This document shows positions 25,930 to 34,050 of a stretch of 64,000 nt of DNA, piece after piece; position 1 is the stretch's first letter, and every line of letters begins with the position of its first letter. The notes below the pieces were generated by a model. The model saw only the letters and a list, made by a program, of their open reading frames with translations. It did not search any database and had not been told where the DNA came from. Position numbers and translations under genes: made by a program. Source of the DNA: DASSFG01 sp035550375 (GTDB taxonomy: Bacteria; Planctomycetota; Planctomycetia; Pirellulales; JAICIG01). The DNA lies in assembly GCA_035550375.1 (NCBI GenBank), contig DASZPH010000007.1, positions 1-64,000 of the forward strand. Reading direction: 5' to 3'.

Positions 25930-27252
25930 ATGGCCCTGATCCTCCATCCTCGAATTGAATTCGCGTTGTGCCTGACCGCGCTCTTGAGCGGCGGGAGTTC
26001 AATTGAGGCCAGCGAAATCGAACTCCCGCACGTCCTCGCAACCTACAGCGGCATCGACGAGCTACATGCCCGTGGCGTGGCCCGAACCGTCGAGATCGCC
26101 AGGGCAATCTGTTCTGAAAAGTATGGCTTCGAGATGCCCGACACGATTCGCATCAACATCACGGCGCGCTCGGGACAGACCATTCGGCTGTTCAACGACG
26201 GCGTCGATACGTTCTCGCTGTCGCTGCGCTCGGAGGCTGATCTTTGCAAGCCGGCCACGTCGGCCGTGTTTCATTTATACGGACTATGCCACGAAGTCGG
26301 CCACCTGGCGATGTACCGTCCAATCAAGGACCACGCGTGGCTCTCAACGGCCGGGGCCGAAGGCTGGGCGCACTATCTGGGCTCCGTGCTGGTGGACGAA
26401 GTCTACGCAAAAGAGGGACCCAAGCTGTGGCCCGACACCTACGACTATCGGGCAGACGGCGTTCGCCGGCTCGATGAGCAGCTTGCCAAGCCGAATGCGT
26501 CGGATGTCGCGCTTGGCGCACGGCTGTGGCGCGAGTTGGCGAAGACGATTGGCCCGGAAAAAATGCCCCTCCTCTTCGCCGCGTGGGGCCGGGCGACGGT
26601 CGATCCGGCCGACCCCGACGCCAGCTTGAAGGAGGAACTGCGGAAAGTCGCGGGGGACGCGCAGCTTGCTTCCTGGTGGGAAGAGGCGGGCTCCCTGCTG
26701 TTCGTCCGGCGCGCGGCCAGCAGCTTCGCCAAGCGTCAGATCGAGAGCGATAAACTCACCGGCAGCCCGCTGGTCCTGGCACACGATGACGGCAAACAGG
26801 CCGGCAAGTCGAGTATCGCCGGCGGCGGCCACGCGGTCCGCTTCAGTGTGCCGGACGGTTCATGGTATCTGACGGCGGTTGAAATCTACGGCTCTCGCTA
26901 CGGCTCCCCCGCGGCCCCCAACGAGGATTTTCACGTCTGGCTTTGCGATGATCAGTTGCGGGCAATCGCCGACTTCCCGATGCCGTACGTCAAGTTTGAG
27001 CGCGGCAACCCGAAATGGGTCAAGCTTCGCCTCGATCCGACGAATGTGCCTTCAAAGTTCATTGTCTGCGTCGGCTTTAATCCGGCAGCCACCAAAGGCG
27101 TCTTCGTCCACTACGATGGCAAGGATGGGGTGAACTCGTTGACGGGCTTGCCTGGTTCCGAGCCTCGGGCGTTCACTCGCGGCAACTGGATGATCAGGAC
27201 CAGCGTCGACCAGACCAAGGACGCCGACGCGCTGCTAGGACCGCAAGAGTGA
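25930..27252 (+). CDS. Secreted HExxH-containing putative metalloprotease
   Basis: A 440-residue exported protein. I chose the ATG at 25930 because AGGAGA lies five bases upstream and a signal peptide follows (FALCLTALLSGGSSIEAS). The zinc-protease-like motif CHEVGHLAMY lies near residue 120, with a downstream glutamate in AGAEGWAHYLGSVLVDE that could be the third ligand of a gluzincin. The C-terminal half (from about residue 300) looks like a beta-sandwich (GGGHAVRFSVPDGSWYLTAV, VEIYGSRYGSP). The substrate is unknown. Confidence 0.8.
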   Translation: MALILHPRIEFALCLTALLSGGSSIEASEIELPHVLATYSGIDELHARGVARTVEIARAICSEKYGFEMPDTIRINITARSGQTIRLFNDGVDTFSLSLRSEADLCKPATSAVFHLYGLCHEVGHLAMYRPIKDHAWLSTAGAEGWAHYLGSVLVDEVYAKEGPKLWPDTYDYRADGVRRLDEQLAKPNASDVALGARLWRELAKTIGPEKMPLLFAAWGRATVDPADPDASLKEELRKVAGDAQLASWWEEAGSLLFVRRAASSFAKRQIESDKLTGSPLVLAHDDGKQAGKSSIAGGGHAVRFSVPDGSWYLTAVEIYGSRYGSPAAPNEDFHVWLCDDQLRAIADFPMPYVKFERGNPKWVKLRLDPTNVPSKFIVCVGFNPAATKGVFVHYDGKDGVNSLTGLPGSEPRAFTRGNWMIRTSVDQTKDADALLGPQE

Positions 27253-27413
27253 GTTGCCATGGTAAGCGAGTGGCGCTCAATCCGGCGTCGTCGTGCGTAG
27301 AGCGAGCGGCTCCCCTTGAGGTCGAAGACGTCGACCCCTCGAAAATCTTCTTACCCGTCTTCGCGTTAACAAGTTGGTCTTCACGGCACTTCTCGATCGC
27401 AAGGAGAGAAAAG

Positions 27414-28223
27414 ATGTTCCGACCAAGATTGAGTATCCATCTCTTGGTTGTCACGTGGCTGATCAACGCCTGCGTTGCCAGCGCTGATCCCCCCACGGTT
27501 TCACGACTAAAGCCTCCAAGGATTACGTTGATTGGTGCGGCGCGGGCAGAATTCGGTGGTCAGCGGCTCATTTCGCTAACGCTGGAAGTCTCCAATCCGA
27601 ACGATGTGTCTCTCACCTATACCGGCTACACGCCCAACTCATTCGATCCGCCGCTGGAAGCGGGGCACATCGCGCCGATCTACCAAATCGAGGTGAAACG
27701 GGACGGGCAGTGGCAATCCGACCCAAAAGGATTCTGTGGCACGGGACTGGGCGATATCGATCTCGCGCCGCGAAGCTCAGCCACATTTGGCGTTGTGGTT
27801 CCGGCGGACGATTGGCAAGCGTTCAAGCTCAGCATGGGCCAGTATCCCGGCTGGTCCAACGAGGAAGGCGCGACGACCACGATTTGGAGTACCGAAATCA
27901 CGCGAAACGCCGTCGACGCTTTCGTGAACCAGGCAGTGCCCGAACGCATTCTGCCGTTTGGTAAGTGGAAGGTTGAATTCGCCAATGGGGTGGTGGAAAC
28001 GTGTGAAGTTCACGCCGATGGCTTGGCAGGCGTCGTCGAACCGCAGCGAAACTCCCGCGGGAAGGCGAGCGTACAGGACGACTCCGTGGTCATCCACTTC
28101 GACGATGATCGCCTAGAACGCTGGACCACGGTCGGCGCGCGGCAAGTTGTCGAGCATTGGTTCCCCGCGTCGCTGTTTTCGACGGGAACGCCAGTCCTCG
28201 GAATCGCGGAGCGTTGCGACTGA
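27414..28223 (+). CDS. Secreted protein of unknown function
   Basis: 269 residues with a signal peptide (from the ATG at 27414: RLSIHLLVVTWLINACVASA), supported by AAGGAGAG just upstream. The middle part reads like an immunoglobulin-type beta-sandwich: LISLTLEVSNPNDVSLTYTG and RSSATFGVVVPADDWQAFKL. The C-terminal part, WKVEFANGVVETCEVHADG..., resembles a small lipocalin-like or scramblase-like repeat but I cannot name it. It follows the HExxH gene in the same direction after 161 bases. Confidence 0.75.
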   Translation: MFRPRLSIHLLVVTWLINACVASADPPTVSRLKPPRITLIGAARAEFGGQRLISLTLEVSNPNDVSLTYTGYTPNSFDPPLEAGHIAPIYQIEVKRDGQWQSDPKGFCGTGLGDIDLAPRSSATFGVVVPADDWQAFKLSMGQYPGWSNEEGATTTIWSTEITRNAVDAFVNQAVPERILPFGKWKVEFANGVVETCEVHADGLAGVVEPQRNSRGKASVQDDSVVIHFDDDRLERWTTVGARQVVEHWFPASLFSTGTPVLGIAERCD

Positions 28224-28485
28224 CGCGACCGAGCATTCCGCTTGCCCGGGCAGGATCCTCGACCCGGCCTTGCCGGCCGATCGTCGCGGCGAGAAGGGCC
28301 TCCCAGCAGCGTCAGGACGCGAGGGTGCTTCAAAACGGCCCAACTCGACCAAAATAGGCTTCCGGCCGGGAATAAACCGGCCGGCTGGTGCCTCTCAGAT
28401 ATGTGGAAACATGGCGTTTCGAGGCTTCCGCAGGAAAGGACCTGACGAGCCCCTCGGAACAGGCAACATGACGAAAGGTGTTGTG

Positions 28486-28767
28486 ATGAAGAAACTTGCG
28501 ATGTTGAGCATGCTCTTGGGGTTGGGTCTCTTCGTGACCGGGTGCGGCGAAAAGCCTGCTCCCAAGCCGCCCGCGCCGGCGAACACGGCCACGACGCCGG
28601 AAGGTCCGAAGGAAGGCGATGAAACGGCTCCGAAGGAAGGGGAGCCGGCCGAGACCAATATGGAAGAAGGAAAGCCCGTGGAAGAGCCCGCCGGTGAGCC
28701 CGCCGCGTCGGACGAGAAGCCCGCCGACGAGGCACCGGCTGCTTCGGACGAGAAGCCCGCCGAGTAA
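28486..28767 (+). CDS. Small acidic lipoprotein
   Basis: 93 residues: a leader MKKLAMLSMLLGLGLFVTGC with lipobox VTGC, then a low-complexity Pro/Glu/Ala tail that ends in two copies of ASDEKPA(D)E. AAAGGTG lies just before the ATG. The tail has no globular domain and is likely a disordered periplasmic linker. An ATG at 28468 in the same frame would only lengthen the leader. A strong terminator follows. Confidence 0.8.
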   Translation: MKKLAMLSMLLGLGLFVTGCGEKPAPKPPAPANTATTPEGPKEGDETAPKEGEPAETNMEEGKPVEEPAGEPAASDEKPADEAPAASDEKPAE

Positions 28768-28854
28768 GGCGAGGTCATCGAACCGGCGCTTTGCGGGCGT
28801 TGTCCGCCTTCTGGGCCGCCCGCTCTGTGCCGACGCATCGAACCGGAAAACTGC

Positions 28855-28885
28855 AAACGAGGGACGCCCCTGGCGTCCCTCGTTT
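28855..28885. terminator. Strong hairpin between convergent genes
   Basis: A perfect 14-bp stem (AAACGAGGGACGCC, 28855-28868, with its complement at 28872-28885) and a 3-base loop. T-rich sequence follows on the plus strand, and TTT flanks the other side on the minus strand. It lies between the lipoprotein and the motB stop, so it can end transcripts from both directions. Confidence 0.85.
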
Positions 28886-29664
28886 CATTTTCCGTCTTCC
28901 GTCGAGTGCGAGTTTTTCAAAACGGGCTTCTTGATGCCGCCCACCTTGTGCTTGCGCGGCTTGGTCACGTCGCGGACGAATTCGCCCAGCATATAGACCT
29001 CGACACGCGAGTTCTCGGTGATCCATTCCGCAGTGTCGGGCTGCTTCGAAGGCTCGTGTGGCCCGGCCTGGCTGAGGCGCATGCGAAACGGCTCAACTCC
29101 CTCCTGCTGGAGAAAGTTGTAAGTCGCGAGACAGCGGGCGAACGAAAGCTCCCAGGCGTCCTTGTACTGGCTTCCGGCCGGCAGGGGGCGCCCCGTGGCG
29201 TGGCCGCGAATTTCGATCTTATTCGGTTTGCCCACCAGGGCCGGCGCCATGCCCAGCAGTTTTTCTCTGGCGCGTTCGTCCAACTCCGCGGAGTCTTCGG
29301 CGAAAGTGATCATCGCGCCGACGCGCGAGTTGCCCGGGTCCTGGGCCCCTTCCAAGGGCGCTCCCCCCTTGATCGACGAGCCCAGCGCCGCTTTGGGCTC
29401 GGCTCGCGACGGGCCACGTCCGTGGCCGCGCGGCCCCTTGGGAGGCGCCTTCAGGTTCGACAGGCCGCCGCCGTCCGTGGCGATCGCCAAGGGGGGACCC
29501 GTGGGCGCGCCGACCGTGCCCAAGGGATCGCGAAAGTACTTGGCCACGGCGTCTTTCACCGGCTGGTTCTGGGCCACGATCCACATCACCAGGAAAAACG
29601 CCATCATGGCGGTGACAAAATCCGCGTAGGCTACCTTCCAAGCGCCGCCACCTTTTCCGGCCAT
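28885..29664 (-). CDS. motB: Flagellar motor stator protein MotB
   Basis: 259 residues. The N-terminal helix WKVAYADFVTAMMAFFLVMW carries the proton-binding aspartate (D15), as expected for the MotB channel. A Gly/Pro-rich plug/linker region (residues 45-110) follows. The C-terminal OmpA-like peptidoglycan-binding domain includes ITFAEDSAELDERAREKL, NKIEIRGHATGRPL and NSRVEVYML. It lies 13 bases after motA, forming the usual stator pair. Other flagellar genes are not in the window. Confidence 0.93.
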   Translation of the reverse strand: MAGKGGGAWKVAYADFVTAMMAFFLVMWIVAQNQPVKDAVAKYFRDPLGTVGAPTGPPLAIATDGGGLSNLKAPPKGPRGHGRGPSRAEPKAALGSSIKGGAPLEGAQDPGNSRVGAMITFAEDSAELDERAREKLLGMAPALVGKPNKIEIRGHATGRPLPAGSQYKDAWELSFARCLATYNFLQQEGVEPFRMRLSQAGPHEPSKQPDTAEWITENSRVEVYMLGEFVRDVTKPRKHKVGGIKKPVLKNSHSTEDGK

Positions 29665-29677
29665 CGGTCACTCCGTT

Positions 29678-30538
29678 TCAGGCGGCTTCCGCCGACTTGA
29701 AGAGTTCGTCCAGGTCTTGCCGAGTGGGCCGCATTTCGGTGCCCACTCCCCTCCGCGCTTGTTCGATGGCCACCTTGGGGGGAAGATCGCGGACCGAGCC
29801 TAGTATGGCCGCGGCGATCGTGCGGAAGAAAGCCAGCTCCGCCGCTCCCTGAAACTCCATCCTGCCCGCCAGCGGGGCGAAAAAGCCGTAGGACGCCAGA
29901 ATGCCGAGAAACGTCCCGACGAGCGCCGCGCCGACTTTATGCCCGATCTCTTCCACCGGGCCGTCGATGGCCCCCATCGTGATCACGATGCCCAGCACCG
30001 CGGCCACGATGCCAAAGCCGGGCAGGGCGTCGGCCGTCTTCGACAGCACCCCGATCGGCGCATGGTGCTCCTCTTCGAGCACCTTGAGCTCGGTTTGCAG
30101 CAGCGATTCAAGCTGCTCGGCGTTGGCCGTCCCCTCGATCACTGGCGAAAGCGCGCCGCAAATGAAGTCGACGACGTGATGGTTGTGGGCGATTTTCGGA
30201 TACTTGTTGAAGATCGGGCTCTGGTGCGGATCGGAGATGTGCGACTCGAGCCCTAGCAGGCCGTCTCGCCGGGCGACCGACAGCAGCTCGTAGAGCACCC
30301 CGAACAGCTCACGATAGGCGTCTTTGCCGAAGGGGCTTCCTTTCAACGACTGCAGCAGGCTGCGCACCAGGTCGACCAGCACCTTTTTGGGCGACATCAT
30401 GATCAACGCGCCGATCGAGGCGCCGCCGATGGTCAACACCTCCGACGGGTGAATCAAGGCGCCGATGTGCCCGCCCGACCACGTAAAGCCGGCCAGGACG
30501 CAACCCAGCACCACCATGCAACCAACAATGACGATCAT
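29678..30538 (-). CDS. motA: Flagellar motor stator protein MotA
   Basis: A 286-residue inner-membrane protein with four membrane helices, two at the start (MIVIVGCMVVLGCVLAGFTW, TIGGASIGALIMM) and two late (GIVAAVLGIVITMGA, VGAALVGTFLGILASYGFFA). The cytoplasmic loop between helices 2 and 3 (KKVLVDLVRSLLQSLKGSPF) is the rotor-contacting part of the family. The conserved prolines of helix 3-4 (LPGFGIVAAV; APLAGRMEF) are present. It forms the stator with MotB and is transcribed first. Confidence 0.93.
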   Translation of the reverse strand: MIVIVGCMVVLGCVLAGFTWSGGHIGALIHPSEVLTIGGASIGALIMMSPKKVLVDLVRSLLQSLKGSPFGKDAYRELFGVLYELLSVARRDGLLGLESHISDPHQSPIFNKYPKIAHNHHVVDFICGALSPVIEGTANAEQLESLLQTELKVLEEEHHAPIGVLSKTADALPGFGIVAAVLGIVITMGAIDGPVEEIGHKVGAALVGTFLGILASYGFFAPLAGRMEFQGAAELAFFRTIAAAILGSVRDLPPKVAIEQARRGVGTEMRPTRQDLDELFKSAEAA

Positions 30539-30637
30539 AGGGGGAAGGAAGGCGGGGGGTTAAGGAAGGTAGGACCGACGATTTCAGGCCTTTCCGGGCG
30601 GAAAGGCTTCCAACGGGCAGGATCGGTGATCGGCTGC

Positions 30638-31000
30638 CTAATGCCGCACGGCCGACGTTTGCAACGCGAATGCAGAACCTTGAGTTCGGGACCCTCGAGT
30701 TGGCGAACCATGCAACCTGATCAACCGCGCCGCGAACAGCAACGCGAGTCCCGCCAGGAGCGCCACCATCGAGTCGCTGCGCGGCTCGAAGGTCGTTTCG
30801 CAGCTCAATGCGGGCGATTCAGCCGCCTCCGGTTTCACCCAGCTCTCCCGATAGACCAGCCAGGGCGACCAGGGCAAGCCGACGGTGAGCAGGGTGGTGC
30901 CGGAAGGCTCGTCGAGCACGGCGAACGTGGGCATGGCCGCGGCAGCCAGCGACAACCACGCGAAACCCTTGACGAGATTGGCCGTTCGTTGGCGCGACAT
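30638..31000 (-). CDS. Hypothetical two-pass membrane protein
   Basis: 120 residues from the ATG at 31000. There is a hydrophobic segment near residues 12-30 (KGFAWLSLAAAAMPTFAVLD) and another near 78-95 (MVALLAGLALLFAARLIRL). Between them the sequence looks exported (GTTLLTVGLPWSPWLVYRES). No Shine-Dalgarno is clear and no family is recognised. A longer start at 31084 adds an implausible leader. Confidence 0.5.
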   Translation of the reverse strand: MSRQRTANLVKGFAWLSLAAAAMPTFAVLDEPSGTTLLTVGLPWSPWLVYRESWVKPEAAESPALSCETTFEPRSDSMVALLAGLALLFAARLIRLHGSPTRGSRTQGSAFALQTSAVRH

Positions 31001-31137
31001 GGCGCGTTTGACTCCAGGGCTGGTTCGTCTCTTCTGGAAACTATAGGTCACGCGCGGCAGCGCATTGCGACATCCTTGGCGCATTCGTCAGGCGGCTGGA
31101 TAATCGTTGTCGGGCGCACTGACGGAGCGATCGGACC

Positions 31138-31875
31138 ATGTGGAATAGGCCGTTGTTTGCAGCCGCAGCCGGTCTGCTGACCGTCCTCGGTTCTTCTCCC
31201 GCCACGGCACAATCGTTCTATCTGCGGCATCGACCGGCAAATCGTCCCGATGGCCGTCCCTCCGCGGCGTCTCCGGCGCCGATCCCTCGTACCCTCTCGC
31301 AGGAGAACGCGACGTCGCCTGACGAGGAAGACGAGCGTCCGCAACCGCTTTCGCTCAAGCTGCGCGTGGCCAACGCCCCGTCGTTGGCGCGCGGCCGTCA
31401 GTTCCTGGAATATGGAGACGCGCGCTTTCGGCGACAGGAATTCTCCGAGGCCTTTCAGCGCTATCGAAAAGCGGCCGAGGCGGCGCCGAACCTTGCCGAC
31501 GCCTACTTCCGCCAGGCCCTGGCGCAGGCGGCGCTGGGACGCTTCCGGCCGGCGGTCAACTCGATCAAACGCGGCATGGCGATCGCGCCCAACTGGCCCT
31601 CTGGCGAGTTCCGACTCGGTCAGCTCTATGGCGACAGCCTGGCCGCGAAACAAACCCATTTCGAGCAGCTCGCCCTCGCGGCCGAAAAGGAACCCGAGAA
31701 CAGCGAACTGCTGTTTCTGCTTGGGGTGGAGATTCTTCTCGACGGCCAGCCGGCACGGGCCGGCACTTTTCTCGAGCGGGCTGGCGAACTCGGCCTGGAC
31801 AGCGAGCTAGTCGGCCCCTTCCTGGCAGTCGCCTCGCAACAGGCCAGGCGACGGATGAAGGGGGTCGAACTGTAG
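31138..31875 (+). CDS. Secreted TPR-repeat protein
   Basis: 245 residues with a signal peptide (RPLFAAAAGLLTVLGSSPAT, cleavage near TAQ). After a polar linker, residues 80-235 form three to four tetratricopeptide-like helical pairs: RFRRQEFSEAFQRYRKAAEA, NLADAYFRQALAQAALGRFR, ENSELLFLLGVEILLDGQPA. These are protein-interaction scaffolds, probably periplasmic. It stands alone between a hypothetical membrane protein and treZ. Confidence 0.82.
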   Translation: MWNRPLFAAAAGLLTVLGSSPATAQSFYLRHRPANRPDGRPSAASPAPIPRTLSQENATSPDEEDERPQPLSLKLRVANAPSLARGRQFLEYGDARFRRQEFSEAFQRYRKAAEAAPNLADAYFRQALAQAALGRFRPAVNSIKRGMAIAPNWPSGEFRLGQLYGDSLAAKQTHFEQLALAAEKEPENSELLFLLGVEILLDGQPARAGTFLERAGELGLDSELVGPFLAVASQQARRRMKGVEL

Positions 31876-32074
31876 CGGAGGCGCAACCCCCATTTGCCGT
31901 GCAAGAAACGGCTCAAGAGATCGCCGCCGTCCTCTTCCCTGCGGCTGGCGTCGATCCGTGCTTCACGGCTCGGCGTGGCCTTTGGTTTCCGACCCGCCCG
32001 GGCGTGGGGCATACCTCTCTGTCGCCAGGCTTGCGGCATGCGGCTATTTGGCTTGGGTTGGCGATGAGGTTGGG

Positions 32075-33799
32075 TCAGCCGCCGAGAATGACGACCGAGT
32101 CGGGGGGCAGTTCGACGGCCGCCTCGCGGACCGCGATTTGGGGCTCGGAAGCAAGCCTGATCGACTTGGGCCGGTCTGCACCGATCGGCACAAGCTGGGT
32201 GCGCTCCGCCAGGTTGCAGGCTAGCGTGATTTCGCCACGCTCGACGACCAGCCAGCGAGCTTCCTCGTCGAACGCGACGTCGATGTTCTCCAACCGGCCG
32301 TCGGTCAGGGCCGACTCCTGGCGCCGCAGGGCGATGAGCCGCTTGTGCCAGTCGAGCAGTTCGGCGTGGGGAGAACCGGGCAGCTCTTGCCAATTGAGCT
32401 TCGATCGCTCGAACGTCCCCGGGTCCTGCGGGTCGGGAATCTCTTCGGGCGACCAACCGAACGCGGTGAATTCGCGAATTCGCCCTTCGCGAACCGCCTG
32501 TGCCAACTGCGGATCTTCAAAATCGGTGAAGAACCGGAAAGGGGCCGTCGCTCCCCATTCCTCTCCCTGGAACAGCATGGGGACGAAGGGCGACGTAAGC
32601 ACCAGCGCCGCGCCGATCTTAAGCCGCCCCGTACTCATCAGGTGGCTGCTGCGGTCGCCCTTGACGCGATTCCCCAATTGGTCGTGGTTCTGCAAGAATC
32701 CGAGGAAGCGGTGGCCAGACAGGCCGAGCGTGGCGCGGCCGTGGCTGCGTCGTCGAACATGGGAATAGCGCCCGGCGTACACAAAGTTCTGCTGCAGGGC
32801 GACGGCCAGGTCGGCGAGCCTGCCGAAATCCGCGTAGTAGCCCTGGCGTTCGCCGGTGAGGACGCAGTGCATCGCGTGGTGAAAGTCGTCGCTCCATTGG
32901 GCGTCGTAGCCGAAGCCGCCGATTTCCCAGTTGCGAACGATGCGCGGGTCGTTCAGATCGCTCTCGGCGATGAGCACCAGGTGCCGTCCGAGGTGGGCCG
33001 ACAGGTCGGCCACTTCCATGGCAAGCTGTTCCAGAAACGGCGTGGCCGAGGTGTCGACGATGGCGTGGACGGCGTCCAGCCGCAGCCCGTCGATGTGGTA
33101 GTCGCGCAGCCACATGAGCGCGTTGTCGACGAAGAACCGCCGAACCTCGTCGCTGCGTGGACCGTCGAAATTGATGGCCTGGCCCCAGGGCGTGCGATGC
33201 CGGTCGGTAAAATATGGGCCGAATTCCGCCAGATAGTTGCCGGCGGGTCCGAGGTGGTTGTAGACGACGTCCAGGAGCACCGCCAGCCCCTGGCGATGGC
33301 AGGCGGCGACGAGCCGCTTCAGTCCTTCCGGACCGCCGTAAGCGTGGTGCGGCGCGAAAAGGTCGACGCCGTCGTAGCCCCAACCGTGGCTCCCGGCAAA
33401 CTCGCCCACCGGCATGAGCTCGACGTGCGTGACGCCAAGCTCGGCCAGGTGCGGAAGTTTTGCGATGGCCGACTCAAACGTCCCTTCGGGCGTGAACGTG
33501 CCAACGTGCAGTTCGTAAACGATGGCAGAGGGCAGCGGCGGCGCTTGCCAGCGCTGGTCGTCCCACTCAAAGGCTCCGTGATCGACCCGCCGCGAGGGCC
33601 CGTGAACGCCGTGCGGCTGGTAATCGGAACGTGGGTCGGGGCGCGGCGGACCTCCGTTCAGGCGGAAGGTGTAATCGACTCCCGCCGGTATGTCGGTTTC
33701 GGTCTTCCAGCCGCCGCCGGTTTCCAGAAGCGGCGAACGACGACCGGCTACTTCCACTTCCACGCTCGTCGCATTGGGTGCCCAGACGCTCAGCGGCAT
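32075..33799 (-). CDS. treZ: Malto-oligosyltrehalose trehalohydrolase
   Basis: A GH13 enzyme of 574 residues, normal for TreZ. It releases trehalose from maltooligosyl-trehalose. An N-terminal CBM48-like domain (MPLSVWAPNATSVEVEVAGR) precedes the barrel. Catalytic regions are DGLRLDAVHAI (nucleophile Asp), LVLIAESDLNDPRIV (acid Glu) and FLQNHDQLGN (transition-state Asp). VYELHVGTFTPEGTFESAI and HGWGYDGVDLFAPHHAYGGP are diagnostic. GGAGGAAA lies eight bases before the start. Its partner treY is not in the window. Confidence 0.93.
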   Translation of the reverse strand: MPLSVWAPNATSVEVEVAGRRSPLLETGGGWKTETDIPAGVDYTFRLNGGPPRPDPRSDYQPHGVHGPSRRVDHGAFEWDDQRWQAPPLPSAIVYELHVGTFTPEGTFESAIAKLPHLAELGVTHVELMPVGEFAGSHGWGYDGVDLFAPHHAYGGPEGLKRLVAACHRQGLAVLLDVVYNHLGPAGNYLAEFGPYFTDRHRTPWGQAINFDGPRSDEVRRFFVDNALMWLRDYHIDGLRLDAVHAIVDTSATPFLEQLAMEVADLSAHLGRHLVLIAESDLNDPRIVRNWEIGGFGYDAQWSDDFHHAMHCVLTGERQGYYADFGRLADLAVALQQNFVYAGRYSHVRRRSHGRATLGLSGHRFLGFLQNHDQLGNRVKGDRSSHLMSTGRLKIGAALVLTSPFVPMLFQGEEWGATAPFRFFTDFEDPQLAQAVREGRIREFTAFGWSPEEIPDPQDPGTFERSKLNWQELPGSPHAELLDWHKRLIALRRQESALTDGRLENIDVAFDEEARWLVVERGEITLACNLAERTQLVPIGADRPKSIRLASEPQIAVREAAVELPPDSVVILGG

Positions 33800-34050
33800 A
33801 CGCGGTTTCCTCCGGGGAGCTGTCCCACGACGCGCCCGCAGGTGCAGTTGTCATGCCAACTCTCCTCTCGCTCTGGCCTCTGGAGAGGAAGGCCCGAACT
33901 TCAACAGTGAACACTCCCTCTGCCTCTGCGAGAGGGAGGGGGTGAGGGCGGCCGAAGCTGCAGCCTAACCCAGCCCCATCAGGCGCCGGCGTCTGCCTCG
34001 CTCGTTATTCTCATTCCCGCGAACCGCAACGAGGATTCTTGGTGCCGTCC

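Noticed and set aside
32345..33910. A 521-codon plus-strand open frame
   Set aside because: Antisense to treZ, whose catalytic motifs are clear.
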